This document shows positions 1 through 7,720 of a stretch of DNA of 43,616 nucleotides, in pieces. A program made the position numbers and the translations under genes. Every line of letters begins with the position of its first letter. Within the stretch, counting starts at the first letter, position 1. Under the pieces are notes generated by a model. That model did not search any database. It saw nothing but the letters and a program-made list of their open reading frames with translations, and was not told the DNA's origin. This DNA comes from Clostridium sp. Its GTDB lineage: Bacteria; Bacillota; Clostridia; Lachnospirales; Lachnospiraceae. The DNA lies in NCBI GenBank assembly GCA_023664775.1, contig JAMPEW010000025.1, positions 1 through 43,616 on the forward strand. Direction: 5' to 3'.

Positions 1-74
1 TTGGCAAACGATTCTCTATGGTTATACACCTTGCCGAACTCTCTGCTGTTTTTTAAAGTAACGATATTTTTCAT
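1..74 (-). CDS. rnpA: Ribonuclease P protein component, N-terminal part (runs off the window)
   Basis: The minus strand from 74 reads MKNIVTLKNSREFGKVYN and continues past the window edge. This matches the usual RnpA N-terminus, whose protein binds the RNase P RNA and helps mature tRNA 5' ends. Its position directly downstream of rpmH is the classic bacterial arrangement. An AAAGGG ribosome-binding site lies about 10 nt before the ATG. Only about 24 codons are visible, so the call rests on the start sequence and on synteny. Confidence 0.85.
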   Translation of the reverse strand, partial: MKNIVTLKNSREFGKVYNHRESFA

Positions 75-160
75 TTCATCTAATCCCTTTAAATGAAATA
101 CTGTTCTTAATAGGAATAAACTTCCCATAAACGAACGAAAAGGTCACAATAAATTGTGAC

Positions 161-295
161 CTACGCTGACAATCTTTTTCTTCCCTTTGCTCTCCTTGCG
201 GCCAAAACCTTTCTTCCATTCGCTGTGCTCATTCTCTTTCTAAAACCATGAACCTTTGATCTCTGTCTCTTTTTTGGCTGAAATGTCATTTTCAT
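161..295 (-). CDS. rpmH: Large ribosomal subunit protein bL34
   Basis: This 44-residue, Arg/Lys-rich ORF begins [18 protein letters not shown] and ends GRKRLSA, which is diagnostic of bL34 of the large ribosomal subunit. It is too short for many ORF callers. An AGGAG site precedes the ATG. A promoter lies at 354-382, and rnpA follows in the same direction. The neighbouring spacer toward dnaA is where oriC normally sits. Confidence 0.97.
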   Translation of the reverse strand: MKMTFQPKKRQRSKVHGFRKRMSTANGRKVLAARRAKGRKRLSA

Positions 296-353
296 AATGC
301 TTATCTCCTTTCCATAAAAAATTTATTCTCAATATGAGAGAACATCAGACCTT

Positions 354-382
354 ATTATATTGAAAAAGCATTATTCCGTCAA
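354..382 (-). promoter_or_regulatory. rpmH-rnpA promoter
   Basis: On the minus strand, TTGACG (382-377) and TATAAT (359-354) are separated by exactly 17 nt, a near-consensus sigma-A promoter. It starts transcription about 50 nt before rpmH. It lies just outside the left inverted-repeat arm. Confidence 0.8.
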
Positions 383-410
383 GAAGTTTTTTATATTTTA
401 TTTGTCGCTG

Positions 411-669
411 TAAGAATAATTAGCCTATTAACTTATTTCAGTTATCGTTAAATGTAGAACATCGTTACTTCCATATAAAATATAATTTATGTTAAGTAAA
501 TATTATTTAAGGCAGACTTATTAACAAATTGAAAATGACGTATTTATTAATCATTGTGAATAAATAAACATAAAATCGACTAGTTATCCACAGATTAACA
601 ACATTTTGTGGATAAAATTATGTAAAGTAGTTATGTATTAGATATAAACGCACAGCAAATTGTGGATAA
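411..669. repeat. Left arm of a 260-bp inverted repeat carrying DnaA boxes (oriC-like)
   Basis: Reading 411 to 669 rightward gives the same sequence as reading 4590 to 4324 on the minus strand. Six substitutions and one 8-nt indel separate the two, so they are about 98% identical. The arm holds four 9-mer DnaA boxes: TTATCCACA at 584-592 (+) and, as the reverse complement, at 607-615 and 661-669, plus TTATTCACA on the minus strand at 555-563. The rest is very AT-rich. The rpmH-dnaA spacer is the usual oriC site in Firmicutes, so this arm is half of a duplicated origin block. Confidence 0.95.
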
Positions 670-736
670 TTTAATGGGAAGAAACGAAAAAACTATTAAT
701 ATAAGTCTGAACATATGTCTTTTATTTTTCTTCAAC

Positions 737-801
737 TAGTACAAATAGCATAGTACTGGTACAATGAGCTTATTTACATGTATTGTTAAATATATTATAT
801 T
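737..801 (+). promoter_or_regulatory. Promoter with upstream TRGTAC repeats for the secreted-protein gene
   Basis: TTTACA (773-778) and TATATT (796-801) are 17 nt apart and lie 40 nt before the ATG at 841. Just upstream are three hexamers: TAGTAC at 737-742 and 751-756, and TGGTAC at 757-762. Each contains the GTAC palindrome, which would suit an activator or repressor site. The regulator is not identified. Confidence 0.45.
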
Positions 802-840
802 TAATAAGTAACATAAAACATTAAATAGGAGGTAACGATT

Positions 841-1263
841 ATGAAGAAAAAATTAGTAAGCGAAATAGCAATATTATTAATGATGGTATTGATGTACTCA
901 AATTATACTATGGCATCATCTGGTTCAGGTTCGGTTACAGTAGACATTGGATGTACATTTAGAACAGGTGTTTCTGGAGTTTCCAGAACAACCAGCTATA
1001 GTTATGTTCAAGTAAAAGCCAACAGTGTATATCCGACAGGTACTTATAAAGAAGATAATTTTACAAAATGTAAAACTGCATTATACAAGAATGATAGCAC
1101 AAGTACAAGGATATCTAGTATATATACTTTAACAGAAGGCAGCGGTTATACTAATGTAAGAATTAATGAAGGGTATCTTTCCTTAACTAAAGTAAATATT
1201 TGTTTTGCTGGAAATGATCCTTCATATAGCGCCGTAATTGATTTTTCTTATAATGGTAAATAA
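841..1263 (+). CDS. Secreted protein of unknown family, first gene of the oriC cassette
   Basis: This is a 140-residue protein with a clear signal peptide: a KKK n-region, a hydrophobic stretch at about residues 8-22, and an Ala-Ser-Ser cleavage region near 25-27. The mature part is rich in Ser, Thr, Tyr and Gly, looks beta-strand-like, and has three cysteines (near 38, 77 and 121). A strong AGGAGG site lies at 827-832. I do not recognise the family. It is separated by a hairpin from an ABC exporter operon on the same strand, so a secreted effector, bacteriocin-like or signalling role is possible but unproven. Confidence 0.75.
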   Translation: MKKKLVSEIAILLMMVLMYSNYTMASSGSGSVTVDIGCTFRTGVSGVSRTTSYSYVQVKANSVYPTGTYKEDNFTKCKTALYKNDSTSTRISSIYTLTEGSGYTNVRINEGYLSLTKVNICFAGNDPSYSAVIDFSYNGK

Positions 1264-1297
1264 TAAATACCCTTATAAATTACATAATCATGATTAA

Positions 1298-1332
1298 AAC
1301 CTTAGGGCTATTATTTTAATAGACCTAAGGTT
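1298..1332 (+). terminator. Hairpin between the secreted-protein gene and the ABC operon
   Basis: AACCTTAGG (1298-1306) pairs with CCTAAGGTT (1324-1332), and an inner CTATT/AATAG stem extends it. The U-tract is weak (TTAATATTTA). It may act as a leaky terminator or RNA-stabilising element, making the first gene's transcript more abundant than the exporter genes. Confidence 0.6.
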
Positions 1333-1378
1333 AATATTTATACACAATAGTTAAAATACTTATATAAGGAGAAATAAG

Positions 1379-2194
1379 ATGATAAAAAATGTAACAATTA
1401 ATATAAAATACATTTTGAACAGCAGACCTGCAATTATCATATGGTACGTGAATCTTATTTTTTCATTAGGAAATTTTATTAATAATGTAAGGATAAATTA
1501 TAATAGGATTTATATTACGGAAATGTACGAAATCCCTAAACTGCTTTTGTTATCCGATTGGAGTGCATTTGGTTTCTTTTATATGATTGTTTTTCCTATC
1601 ATTGTTGTTTTTCCAACGCATGCCCTCTTTATTAAGGATAAAAAAAGTGGTATGGGTTCTTATATAAAAACCAGAACAGGTCATACAAGCTATTGTATAT
1701 CCAAAATTATCTCCGTATTTATCAGTACATTTATATTATTTGTGTTCCCTTTGGTTATTGAATTGATTTTATCACTTATTTGTCTGGAAGCTAGGGCAAA
1801 TGGCGACCCTTCCAATATTCAATATTATGTAACAGCAAAAGAAGCTTCAACCTATCCTCTGCACGCCCTTTATTTTGAAAATAAATTTTTATATGCATTT
1901 GTCTGGATAATTTTATTTGGCTGTATATGTGGAGCCTTTGCCATAATCAATTTGGCAATCGCAACTGCTTTGAAGCTGAAATACAGCATATTTGCAATGT
2001 TACCGCTTTACGTTATCCTTACTTTTACGAATAGATTAGATACATTTCTAAAAAGCAATTATACATATAATTACAATTATTTATTAAAAATGTTCAGCTT
2101 TGGACAAAAAAATTATTTAGGCTTTTCATTGATTGTAATTGTATCATTAATAATCAGTATCGGATTACTTTTATGGGGTGGTAGAAAACAATGA
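1379..2194 (+). CDS. ABC-2-type membrane permease subunit (first)
   Basis: This 271-residue protein has about six hydrophobic segments, including those near residues 20-35, 60-85, 105-130, 170-195, 200-215 and 245-265. It lacks ATPase motifs. AAGGAG lies 8 nt before the ATG. Its stop overlaps the next start (ATGA at 2191-2194), so it is translationally coupled to a second membrane protein and then to an ABC ATPase. The layout matches two-permease ABC-2 exporters of peptides or self-immunity. The substrate cannot be read from sequence. Confidence 0.7.
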   Translation: MIKNVTINIKYILNSRPAIIIWYVNLIFSLGNFINNVRINYNRIYITEMYEIPKLLLLSDWSAFGFFYMIVFPIIVVFPTHALFIKDKKSGMGSYIKTRTGHTSYCISKIISVFISTFILFVFPLVIELILSLICLEARANGDPSNIQYYVTAKEASTYPLHALYFENKFLYAFVWIILFGCICGAFAIINLAIATALKLKYSIFAMLPLYVILTFTNRLDTFLKSNYTYNYNYLLKMFSFGQKNYLGFSLIVIVSLIISIGLLLWGGRKQ

Positions 2195-2991
2195 ATAGAA
2201 AAAATATAATCATACCTGCTTCCTACAGTGTAATTTTTTTTATGGTTTGCATATTCGTGCATAAAAAAATAAGCATCAGTGAGTTAATATTAGTATTATC
2301 CTTTGGAATTTTTAATAATTATAAGGCTTCTGTCGGAGATGCTTTTTTTCAATATTTACTTATTGTTTTTGCACATGTAGTATTTGGTACCCGATTATAT
2401 AAAAACTTTTGTAATGCCACCGCTTACTTTTATGTCCGAACTGTCAATTTAAAACGGTGGTTTCTTGATGAAGCCGTTAAATTATTTGCAGACATTATTC
2501 AATTTTACTTCATTCATTTATCTGTGCTAATTGGTTTATGCTTTGTTTCAGGCAAATTAACTAAAATAGAGCTTTGTGATATTTTTTTCATACTGTATTT
2601 TATTGCTTTATATTCCATGTTTACATTTATCACGTCTATTCTATTAAATATCATTGCAATATATACAGATAGTGGTATTGCTTTTATGGCAGTGGAGGGC
2701 ATTAATGCTGTTTTCATGGGCTTATATTTAATGACAGGAGAAATTTTTACGCCTGAATATTTGGCGAATCATTCTTACATATTTAAGTTAAATCCAATTT
2801 GTCATTTGATAATACATATTCACAAAAGCAACATAACGATTATGAATGAACATCTGACAAATCCATTAATCCAAACAAGCTTATCTGCATCTTTTGTATT
2901 TTTACTTTTATGTACTATATTTGTAGTAGTTGCAGGCTGTTTTATGATAAATAAAATGGATTTAATTGGAGAGAAGATGGAGGGGGAATAG
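2191..2991 (+). CDS. ABC-2-type membrane permease subunit (second)
   Basis: This 266-residue polytopic protein has about six predicted membrane segments. It starts inside the stop of the preceding permease, and its own stop ends 1 nt before the ATPase start. It shows no nucleotide-binding motifs. By context it is the second half of a heterodimeric exporter membrane domain. The codon usage is strongly AT-biased, like the rest of the cassette. The family assignment rests on topology and operon context rather than a recognised motif. Confidence 0.68.
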   Translation: MNRKNIIIPASYSVIFFMVCIFVHKKISISELILVLSFGIFNNYKASVGDAFFQYLLIVFAHVVFGTRLYKNFCNATAYFYVRTVNLKRWFLDEAVKLFADIIQFYFIHLSVLIGLCFVSGKLTKIELCDIFFILYFIALYSMFTFITSILLNIIAIYTDSGIAFMAVEGINAVFMGLYLMTGEIFTPEYLANHSYIFKLNPICHLIIHIHKSNITIMNEHLTNPLIQTSLSASFVFLLLCTIFVVVAGCFMINKMDLIGEKMEGE

Positions 2992-2992
2992 T

Positions 2993-3622
2993 ATGGTAAT
3001 ATCATTAGAAAACTTATCAAAGGAAATAAAAGGCAAAAAAGTATTAGATAATATTTCAGCAGAGTTTGAAAGTGGTTTTATTTATGGACTGGTTGGAAGA
3101 AATGGCTCTGGAAAAACAATGCTTCTTCGGGCAATATCAGGTCTTATAAAAATTGATGACGGTAACATATTATTTGACGGTGAAACTATCACCAACCGAA
3201 AGAATAAAATAATGGATTTGGGAATTATGATTGAAAATATGGGTCTTTATCCTGAATTAAATGCATATGAGAATTTGAATTACCTGACAGGGCTAAATAA
3301 AAAGGTGTCAAAGGAAACAATCAACAAATACATTGATATGGTTGGTTTGGACAGCAAGGATAAAAGACCGTTCCATAAATATTCATTGGGTATGAAGCAA
3401 CGTCTGGTTTTTGCTCAGGCTATATATGAAAATCCGTCTATACTATTACTGGACGAGCCGACAAATTCACTGGACGAAAATGGGGTTGAAACAATACGAA
3501 ATATCATTAAGGACTTAAAATCAAAAGATAGAATTATTATCATCACAAGTCATATTAAAGAAGATATTGATATTTTAACGGATAAAATATATACCATTTC
3601 AGATGGAAGATTGGAGAAGTGA
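2993..3622 (+). CDS. ABC transporter ATP-binding subunit
   Basis: This 209-residue ATPase shows Walker A GRNGSGKT (about residue 35), a Q-loop region followed by GLYPELNAYENL, the signature YSLGMKQRL (about 130), Walker B ILLLDEPT (about 150) and the H-loop ITSH. The YSLGMKQ form of the signature is typical of ABC-2 exporters in the bacitracin or lantibiotic-immunity group. I chose the ATG at 2993 because GGAGGGGGA precedes it; an in-frame upstream start at 2966 lies inside the previous gene. It would power the two permeases encoded just upstream. Confidence 0.93.
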   Translation: MVISLENLSKEIKGKKVLDNISAEFESGFIYGLVGRNGSGKTMLLRAISGLIKIDDGNILFDGETITNRKNKIMDLGIMIENMGLYPELNAYENLNYLTGLNKKVSKETINKYIDMVGLDSKDKRPFHKYSLGMKQRLVFAQAIYENPSILLLDEPTNSLDENGVETIRNIIKDLKSKDRIIIITSHIKEDIDILTDKIYTISDGRLEK

Positions 3623-3627
3623 TTTAT

Positions 3628-4296
3628 ATGTTTAAAAAGGTTAATTGCTATATTTTTTTAGTATTAATGGTTGTTTGCTTCAGCATTGGTTTGATAACCA
3701 AGCACTCTCATAAAAATATAAAAGATGATATGGATGATTTTTATATTGGACTGATAGATGAAACCCTAGTTGAAAATCAAATAAATTTTATGAAAAATTC
3801 AGAATATTCATTAGATAAAAGTAAATATATTTTACTTGTTACGTGCCAAAGTGAAATTGAATTTGATTTTTCATGTGGAAGCCAAAAGGTTTCTGTAGAA
3901 TCAGTTATAAAGGGGGACACCTCCTTATCCAAAGGTGACGTCATTGATATTCTTACATTAAATGCTACTTTCATTCCTGATTATGTCCAGTTTGGTTCCT
4001 TAAATTTTGGATTTTTGAACCAATTAAAGCCAAATAATCAATATATTATTTTTTTGGATGAATGTGTATCATTAGATAATAAAGATACTATTTTTCTATA
4101 TAATATAGACTATTTAATGAAACCCTACTTTTCTGTCGATGAAATCAATGCTTCTCCGATTGAAAGTGAATTATCGGACGGATATTTTGCTAAATACAGT
4201 AATATTAATAATAATGATGTTTTTATGATGTCCTCTGACTCCATTAATAAGTGGAACGAATTTCGCAAGGAGGTCATAGATACTTATATTCAATAA
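3628..4296 (+). CDS. Membrane-anchored protein of unknown function, last gene of the oriC cassette
   Basis: This protein of about 222 residues has one N-terminal hydrophobic segment (about residues 7-23) followed by a soluble region, probably outside the cell. GGAG at 3613-3616 favours the ATG at 3628; an in-frame GTG at 3619 overlaps the ATPase stop but sits too close to that site. It ends 27 nt before the right inverted-repeat arm. The family is not recognised. Given its position it may be an accessory or immunity component of the ABC exporter. Confidence 0.65.
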   Translation: MFKKVNCYIFLVLMVVCFSIGLITKHSHKNIKDDMDDFYIGLIDETLVENQINFMKNSEYSLDKSKYILLVTCQSEIEFDFSCGSQKVSVESVIKGDTSLSKGDVIDILTLNATFIPDYVQFGSLNFGFLNQLKPNNQYIIFLDECVSLDNKDTIFLYNIDYLMKPYFSVDEINASPIESELSDGYFAKYSNINNNDVFMMSSDSINKWNEFRKEVIDTYIQ

Positions 4297-4323
4297 ATAT
4301 CAATATATAAAATGAAGTATATT

Positions 4324-4590
4324 TTATCCACAATTTGCTGTGCGTTTACATCTAATACATAACTACTTTACATAATTTTATCCACAAAATGTTGTTAATC
4401 TGTGGATAACTAGTCGATTTTATGTTTATTTATTCACAATGATTAATAAATACGTCATTTTTAATTTGTTAATAAGTCTGCCGTAAATAATATTTACTTA
4501 ACATAAATTATATTCTATATTATTATATGGAAGTAACAATGTTCTACATTTAACGATAACTGAAATAAGTTAATAGGTTAATTATTCTTA
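4324..4590. repeat. Right arm of the oriC inverted repeat
   Basis: This is the reverse-complement copy of 411-669, 8 nt longer because of one insertion at about 4516-4523. It carries the same four DnaA boxes in mirror order: TTATCCACA at 4324-4332 and 4378-4386, its reverse complement at 4401-4409, and TTATTCACA at 4430-4438. It directly precedes the dnaA promoter, so this is probably the arm in the ancestral position. Whether one or both arms fire as origin is unknown. Confidence 0.95.
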
Positions 4591-4596
4591 AAATTC

Positions 4597-4625
4597 TTGT
4601 AAAAATCCAAATTTTATAGTATATT
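4597..4625 (+). promoter_or_regulatory. dnaA promoter
   Basis: TTGTAA (4597-4602) and TATATT (4620-4625) are 17 nt apart, starting transcription about 50 nt before dnaA. The promoter abuts the DnaA-box-rich arm. This fits the well-known autorepression of dnaA by DnaA. Confidence 0.7.
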
Positions 4626-4639
4626 ATAGATAGTTATGC

Positions 4640-4662
4640 GCTCATTTTAAAATGAGCTTTTT
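4640..4662 (+). terminator. Attenuator-like palindrome in the dnaA leader
   Basis: GCTCATTTTAAAATGAGC (4640-4657) is a perfect 18-nt palindrome followed by five T residues. It lies between the dnaA promoter and the ribosome-binding site GGAGG (4672-4676). It has the form of an intrinsic terminator inside the 5' leader, or of a residual terminator. The stem is short and AT-rich, so it is probably weak. Confidence 0.45.
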
Positions 4663-4683
4663 GAGATAGTTGGAGGAATGTAA

Positions 4684-6060
4684 ATGAAAGCTTTAATAGA
4701 AAGTAAATGGGAAGATATTTTATCTCTTTTGGAAACTCAATACGACATTTCCTCTATTATGATTAATACATGGATTCGTTCCCTAAAAATATATGAAGTA
4801 AAAGACAATACCATTTATTTTTATGTTGACGAAAAGCTTGGTGAAAATGCCGTCAAATTCTTACGAAGAAAAGAATTTGACTTATTTTTGCTGTCATCTA
4901 TAAGAGAAACCTTAAATGACAGTAATATAGAAATAATAATAGATGAAAAGAAAAATTTTATATCTGAGGATGACAAAAAAAATAAGGAAGAAATCAATTC
5001 AGAGTCTTATAAGGAAGCGATAAGCAGAAGTAACCTAAATCCAAGATATACGTTTGAAACATTTATTGTCGGTGATGGTAATAAACATGCACATGCTACA
5101 TGTCTTGCAGTTGCTGATATGCCGGCTCAGGATAATTTTAATCCTTTATTTTTATATGGAAATTCAGGACTTGGCAAAACACACCTTATGCAGGCAATCG
5201 CCCATTATATACTCCAAAAGGACGACAACATCAATGTTTTGTATGTTCCGTCAGAGGTATTTACAAATGAAATTATAGATGCCATCAGAAATCATACTAC
5301 CACAGAATTTAGGGAGAAATACCGTAAGGTTGATGTTCTTCTTCTTGATGATGTTCAGTTTTTAATAGGTAAGGAAAGTACACAAAATGAGTTTTTTCAC
5401 ACCTTTAATTCCTTATATAATGATAAAAAGCAGATTATTTTATCATCGGACAAGCCACCAAAGGAAATAAAAACTCTTGATCAGCGTATTATTTCCAGAT
5501 TTGAATGTGGAGTTCCCATTGACATACACGAGCCTGATTATGAAACACGTATGGCTATATTAAAAAATAAAGCAGAAATGGATCACCTGAAAGGTATTCC
5601 AGATGAGGTTTTTTCCTACATAGCAGAAAATATTACCACAAACGTACGTGAGCTTGAAGGCGCCCTCAATAAAATAGGAGTATTTGCCAAGCTTATGAAT
5701 GAAAGCGTAACCTTGGAAACTGCAAAGGAATCACTAAAGGACATTATTAATAAGGATAATATTGTTTCTATTACGCCTGAGCTTATTGTAAAAACCGTTT
5801 CTGAGCATATGAACATTTCCGTTGAGGATATATGTTCTAAAAAAAGAAGTCAGGATATTGCTACGGCAAGACAAATTGTTATGTATCTCTGCCGTAAGCA
5901 TACTGTTCTTGCCCTCAAATCAATTGGCAACGCAGTTGGAGGAAAGGATCATGCCACAGTTATAAATGGCATTACAAGAACGGAGGAAAGGGTAGCCTCG
6001 GATCCTGCATTTAAAGCTACCGTTGATACGATTATTAAAAAGCTTAACCCAAAAAATTAA
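4684..6060 (+). CDS. dnaA: Chromosomal replication initiator protein DnaA
   Basis: The protein has 458 residues, normal for the family. Domain I covers about 1-85 and a short acidic/Lys linker domain II about 86-115. The AAA+ domain III starts near LNPRYTFETF, with Walker A GNSGLGKTH (about 159) and Walker B LLLDDVQF (about 219). Domain IV ends with the DNA-binding signature GGKDHATVINGI (about 419). DnaA binds TTATNCACA boxes, opens oriC and loads the replicative helicase. Eight such boxes lie upstream in the duplicated arms. GGAGG precedes the ATG. Confidence 0.99.
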   Translation: MKALIESKWEDILSLLETQYDISSIMINTWIRSLKIYEVKDNTIYFYVDEKLGENAVKFLRRKEFDLFLLSSIRETLNDSNIEIIIDEKKNFISEDDKKNKEEINSESYKEAISRSNLNPRYTFETFIVGDGNKHAHATCLAVADMPAQDNFNPLFLYGNSGLGKTHLMQAIAHYILQKDDNINVLYVPSEVFTNEIIDAIRNHTTTEFREKYRKVDVLLLDDVQFLIGKESTQNEFFHTFNSLYNDKKQIILSSDKPPKEIKTLDQRIISRFECGVPIDIHEPDYETRMAILKNKAEMDHLKGIPDEVFSYIAENITTNVRELEGALNKIGVFAKLMNESVTLETAKESLKDIINKDNIVSITPELIVKTVSEHMNISVEDICSKKRSQDIATARQIVMYLCRKHTVLALKSIGNAVGGKDHATVINGITRTEERVASDPAFKATVDTIIKKLNPKN

Positions 6061-6336
6061 TACATATCAACCTATTGTTAATTACTGTATCAACTCATAT
6101 GTTAATTTGTTGATAAAATATTTTAATTTTAAACCTTTAAATTTGATGCTTTAAATGGATCCATAGTTAATTAACATATATTATTTCAGTTAGGCACATT
6201 ATTTTTATATTGAAAAATCCTTTAACTTTAAGTAATTTAAGGCTTTTCAACATATCAACACCTATTAATAATACTAATATTAATTTATTAAATATATATA
6301 TATTGCATTTATGCAATCGAAAGGAGTTACATAAGA
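6061..6336. other. AT-rich dnaA-dnaN spacer with TATCAAC repeats
   Basis: There is no ORF here. The heptamer TATCAAC occurs at 6065-6071, 6088-6094 and 6253-6259, and inverted at 6109-6115. The first and last are embedded in a longer near-repeat, ACATATCAAC(A)CCTATT. I see no perfect DnaA box. The 3' part is almost pure A/T, and AAAGGAG precedes dnaN. In some Firmicutes the dnaA-dnaN gap forms part of a bipartite origin, so it could hold the unwinding element. Confidence 0.5.
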
Positions 6337-7452
6337 ATGAAGATATCATGTTCAAAAGCTAATCTTCTTGCATCACTCAATATAGTTTCAAAGGCTGTTT
6401 CAACAAAAACAACGATGCCAATATTAGAATGTATCTTGATAGACGTTTATTCTGACAGCATAAAAATGACGGCTAATGATTTGGAACTGGGAATAGAAAC
6501 AGTCCTTGACGGAAAGGTCATTGAAATGGGTCGAATTGCCATTGAAGCTAAAATATTCAATGACATTGTAAGAAAGCTTCCTGACAGTGAGGTTATTATA
6601 GAGTCTACTCCTGATTATAAAACGATTATAAGGTGTGAAAAGGCTAAATTTACGCTTTCTTCAAAATCAGGTGAGGATTTTACGGAGCTTCCTGAAATTG
6701 AAAAGGAAAAGAAGATTACCATATCACAATTTACATTAAAGGAAGTAATCAGACAGACTATTTTTTCAATATCAGATAATGAAAATAACAAGCTTATGAC
6801 AGGTGAGCTGTTTGAAGTAAAAAATGGAAGGCTTACCGTAGTATCTCTTGATGGACACAGAATATCGCTCAGAAATATTAATCTTAAAGAGGGTGGAGAT
6901 AATGTAAGTGTTGTTGTTCCGGGAAAAACATTAGGAGAATTATATAAGATTATAAATGGTGGAGTAGATGATATGGTAAATATTTATTTCACTGATAATC
7001 ATATTTTGTTTGAGTTTGAAAATACGGTTGTTGTTTCCAGGCTTTTTGAGGGCGAATATTATAAGATTGTCAATATGCTTTCAATGGACTATAAAATAAA
7101 GGTTGAGGTTAATAATAAGGAGCTTCTTGACTGTATAGACAGGGCATCCCTTCTCATTAAGGAATCTGATAAGAAGCCTATTATTGTAAGCATCAAGGAT
7201 GACAATAACATGTATCTTAAGGTTGATACCTTTATGGGTTCTATGAATGAAGAAATTGAGATAGATAAGGAAGGTGAAGAAATTATAATAGGCTTTAATC
7301 CTAAATTTGTAATGGATGTGCTTAAGGTAATTGATGATGAAAGAATTACTATGTATATGAAGGATGCAAAATCACCTTGTATTATAAGAGATGTAGAGGA
7401 AAATTATATTTATGTTGTTCTTCCTGTTAATATTAATGCAGGAGCATATTAA
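6337..7452 (+). CDS. dnaN: DNA polymerase III beta subunit (sliding clamp)
   Basis: The 371-residue protein begins MKISCSKANLLASLNIVSKA and contains the expected three consecutive clamp domains (about 1-125, 126-250 and 251-371). Clamp-typical stretches such as TMPILECILID and SLDGHRISLR are visible. It forms the dimeric ring that tethers DNA polymerase III to DNA. It follows dnaA as in most Firmicutes. An AAAGGAG site lies before the ATG. Confidence 0.98.
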   Translation: MKISCSKANLLASLNIVSKAVSTKTTMPILECILIDVYSDSIKMTANDLELGIETVLDGKVIEMGRIAIEAKIFNDIVRKLPDSEVIIESTPDYKTIIRCEKAKFTLSSKSGEDFTELPEIEKEKKITISQFTLKEVIRQTIFSISDNENNKLMTGELFEVKNGRLTVVSLDGHRISLRNINLKEGGDNVSVVVPGKTLGELYKIINGGVDDMVNIYFTDNHILFEFENTVVVSRLFEGEYYKIVNMLSMDYKIKVEVNNKELLDCIDRASLLIKESDKKPIIVSIKDDNNMYLKVDTFMGSMNEEIEIDKEGEEIIIGFNPKFVMDVLKVIDDERITMYMKDAKSPCIIRDVEENYIYVVLPVNINAGAY

Positions 7453-7481
7453 TTTTAATGCTTAAAGAGGGAGATTTTAAA

Positions 7482-7697
7482 ATGCATATTATAAAGCTTA
7501 GAGAGGGAGAAGATTTTATAAAGCTTGGACAAGCGCTTAAGGCAGCAGGGCTTGTTGATTCAGGTATTGATGCGAAAGAGGTTATACAACAGGGGCTTGT
7601 TTTGGTTGACGGCGAGGTTGATACAAGACGTGGAAGAAAGCTTTATGATGGGGCAGAGGTTATATATGATGATGAGAAGATAAGCATTCAGAAATAA
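7482..7697 (+). CDS. yaaA: S4-domain RNA-binding protein, YaaA type
   Basis: This small 71-residue protein consists almost entirely of an S4-like RNA-binding fold: FIKLGQALKAAGLVDSG, then AKEVIQQGLVLVDGE, then RRGRKLYDGAEV. The gene is regularly found between dnaN and recF. AGAGGGAG at about 7466-7473 supports the ATG at 7482 over an in-frame start at 7458. The molecular role of this family is thought to involve ribosome or RNA binding. Confidence 0.92.
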   Translation: MHIIKLREGEDFIKLGQALKAAGLVDSGIDAKEVIQQGLVLVDGEVDTRRGRKLYDGAEVIYDDEKISIQK

Positions 7698-7720
7698 TAT
7701 TATTTTTGGAGGAGACAGGA

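Noticed and set aside
841-1263. Lactococcin-972-type bacteriocin
   Set aside because: Size, cysteine content and residue pattern do not match that family. Only the exporter context is similar.
411-4590. Assembly artefact as the explanation of the inverted arms
   Set aside because: The arms differ by six substitutions and an 8-nt insertion, which an artefactual copy would not show. I nevertheless list long-read confirmation as a check.
4640-4662. Operator palindrome for a cassette regulator
   Set aside because: The T-run directly after it fits a terminator-like hairpin better, and no regulator gene is in the cassette.
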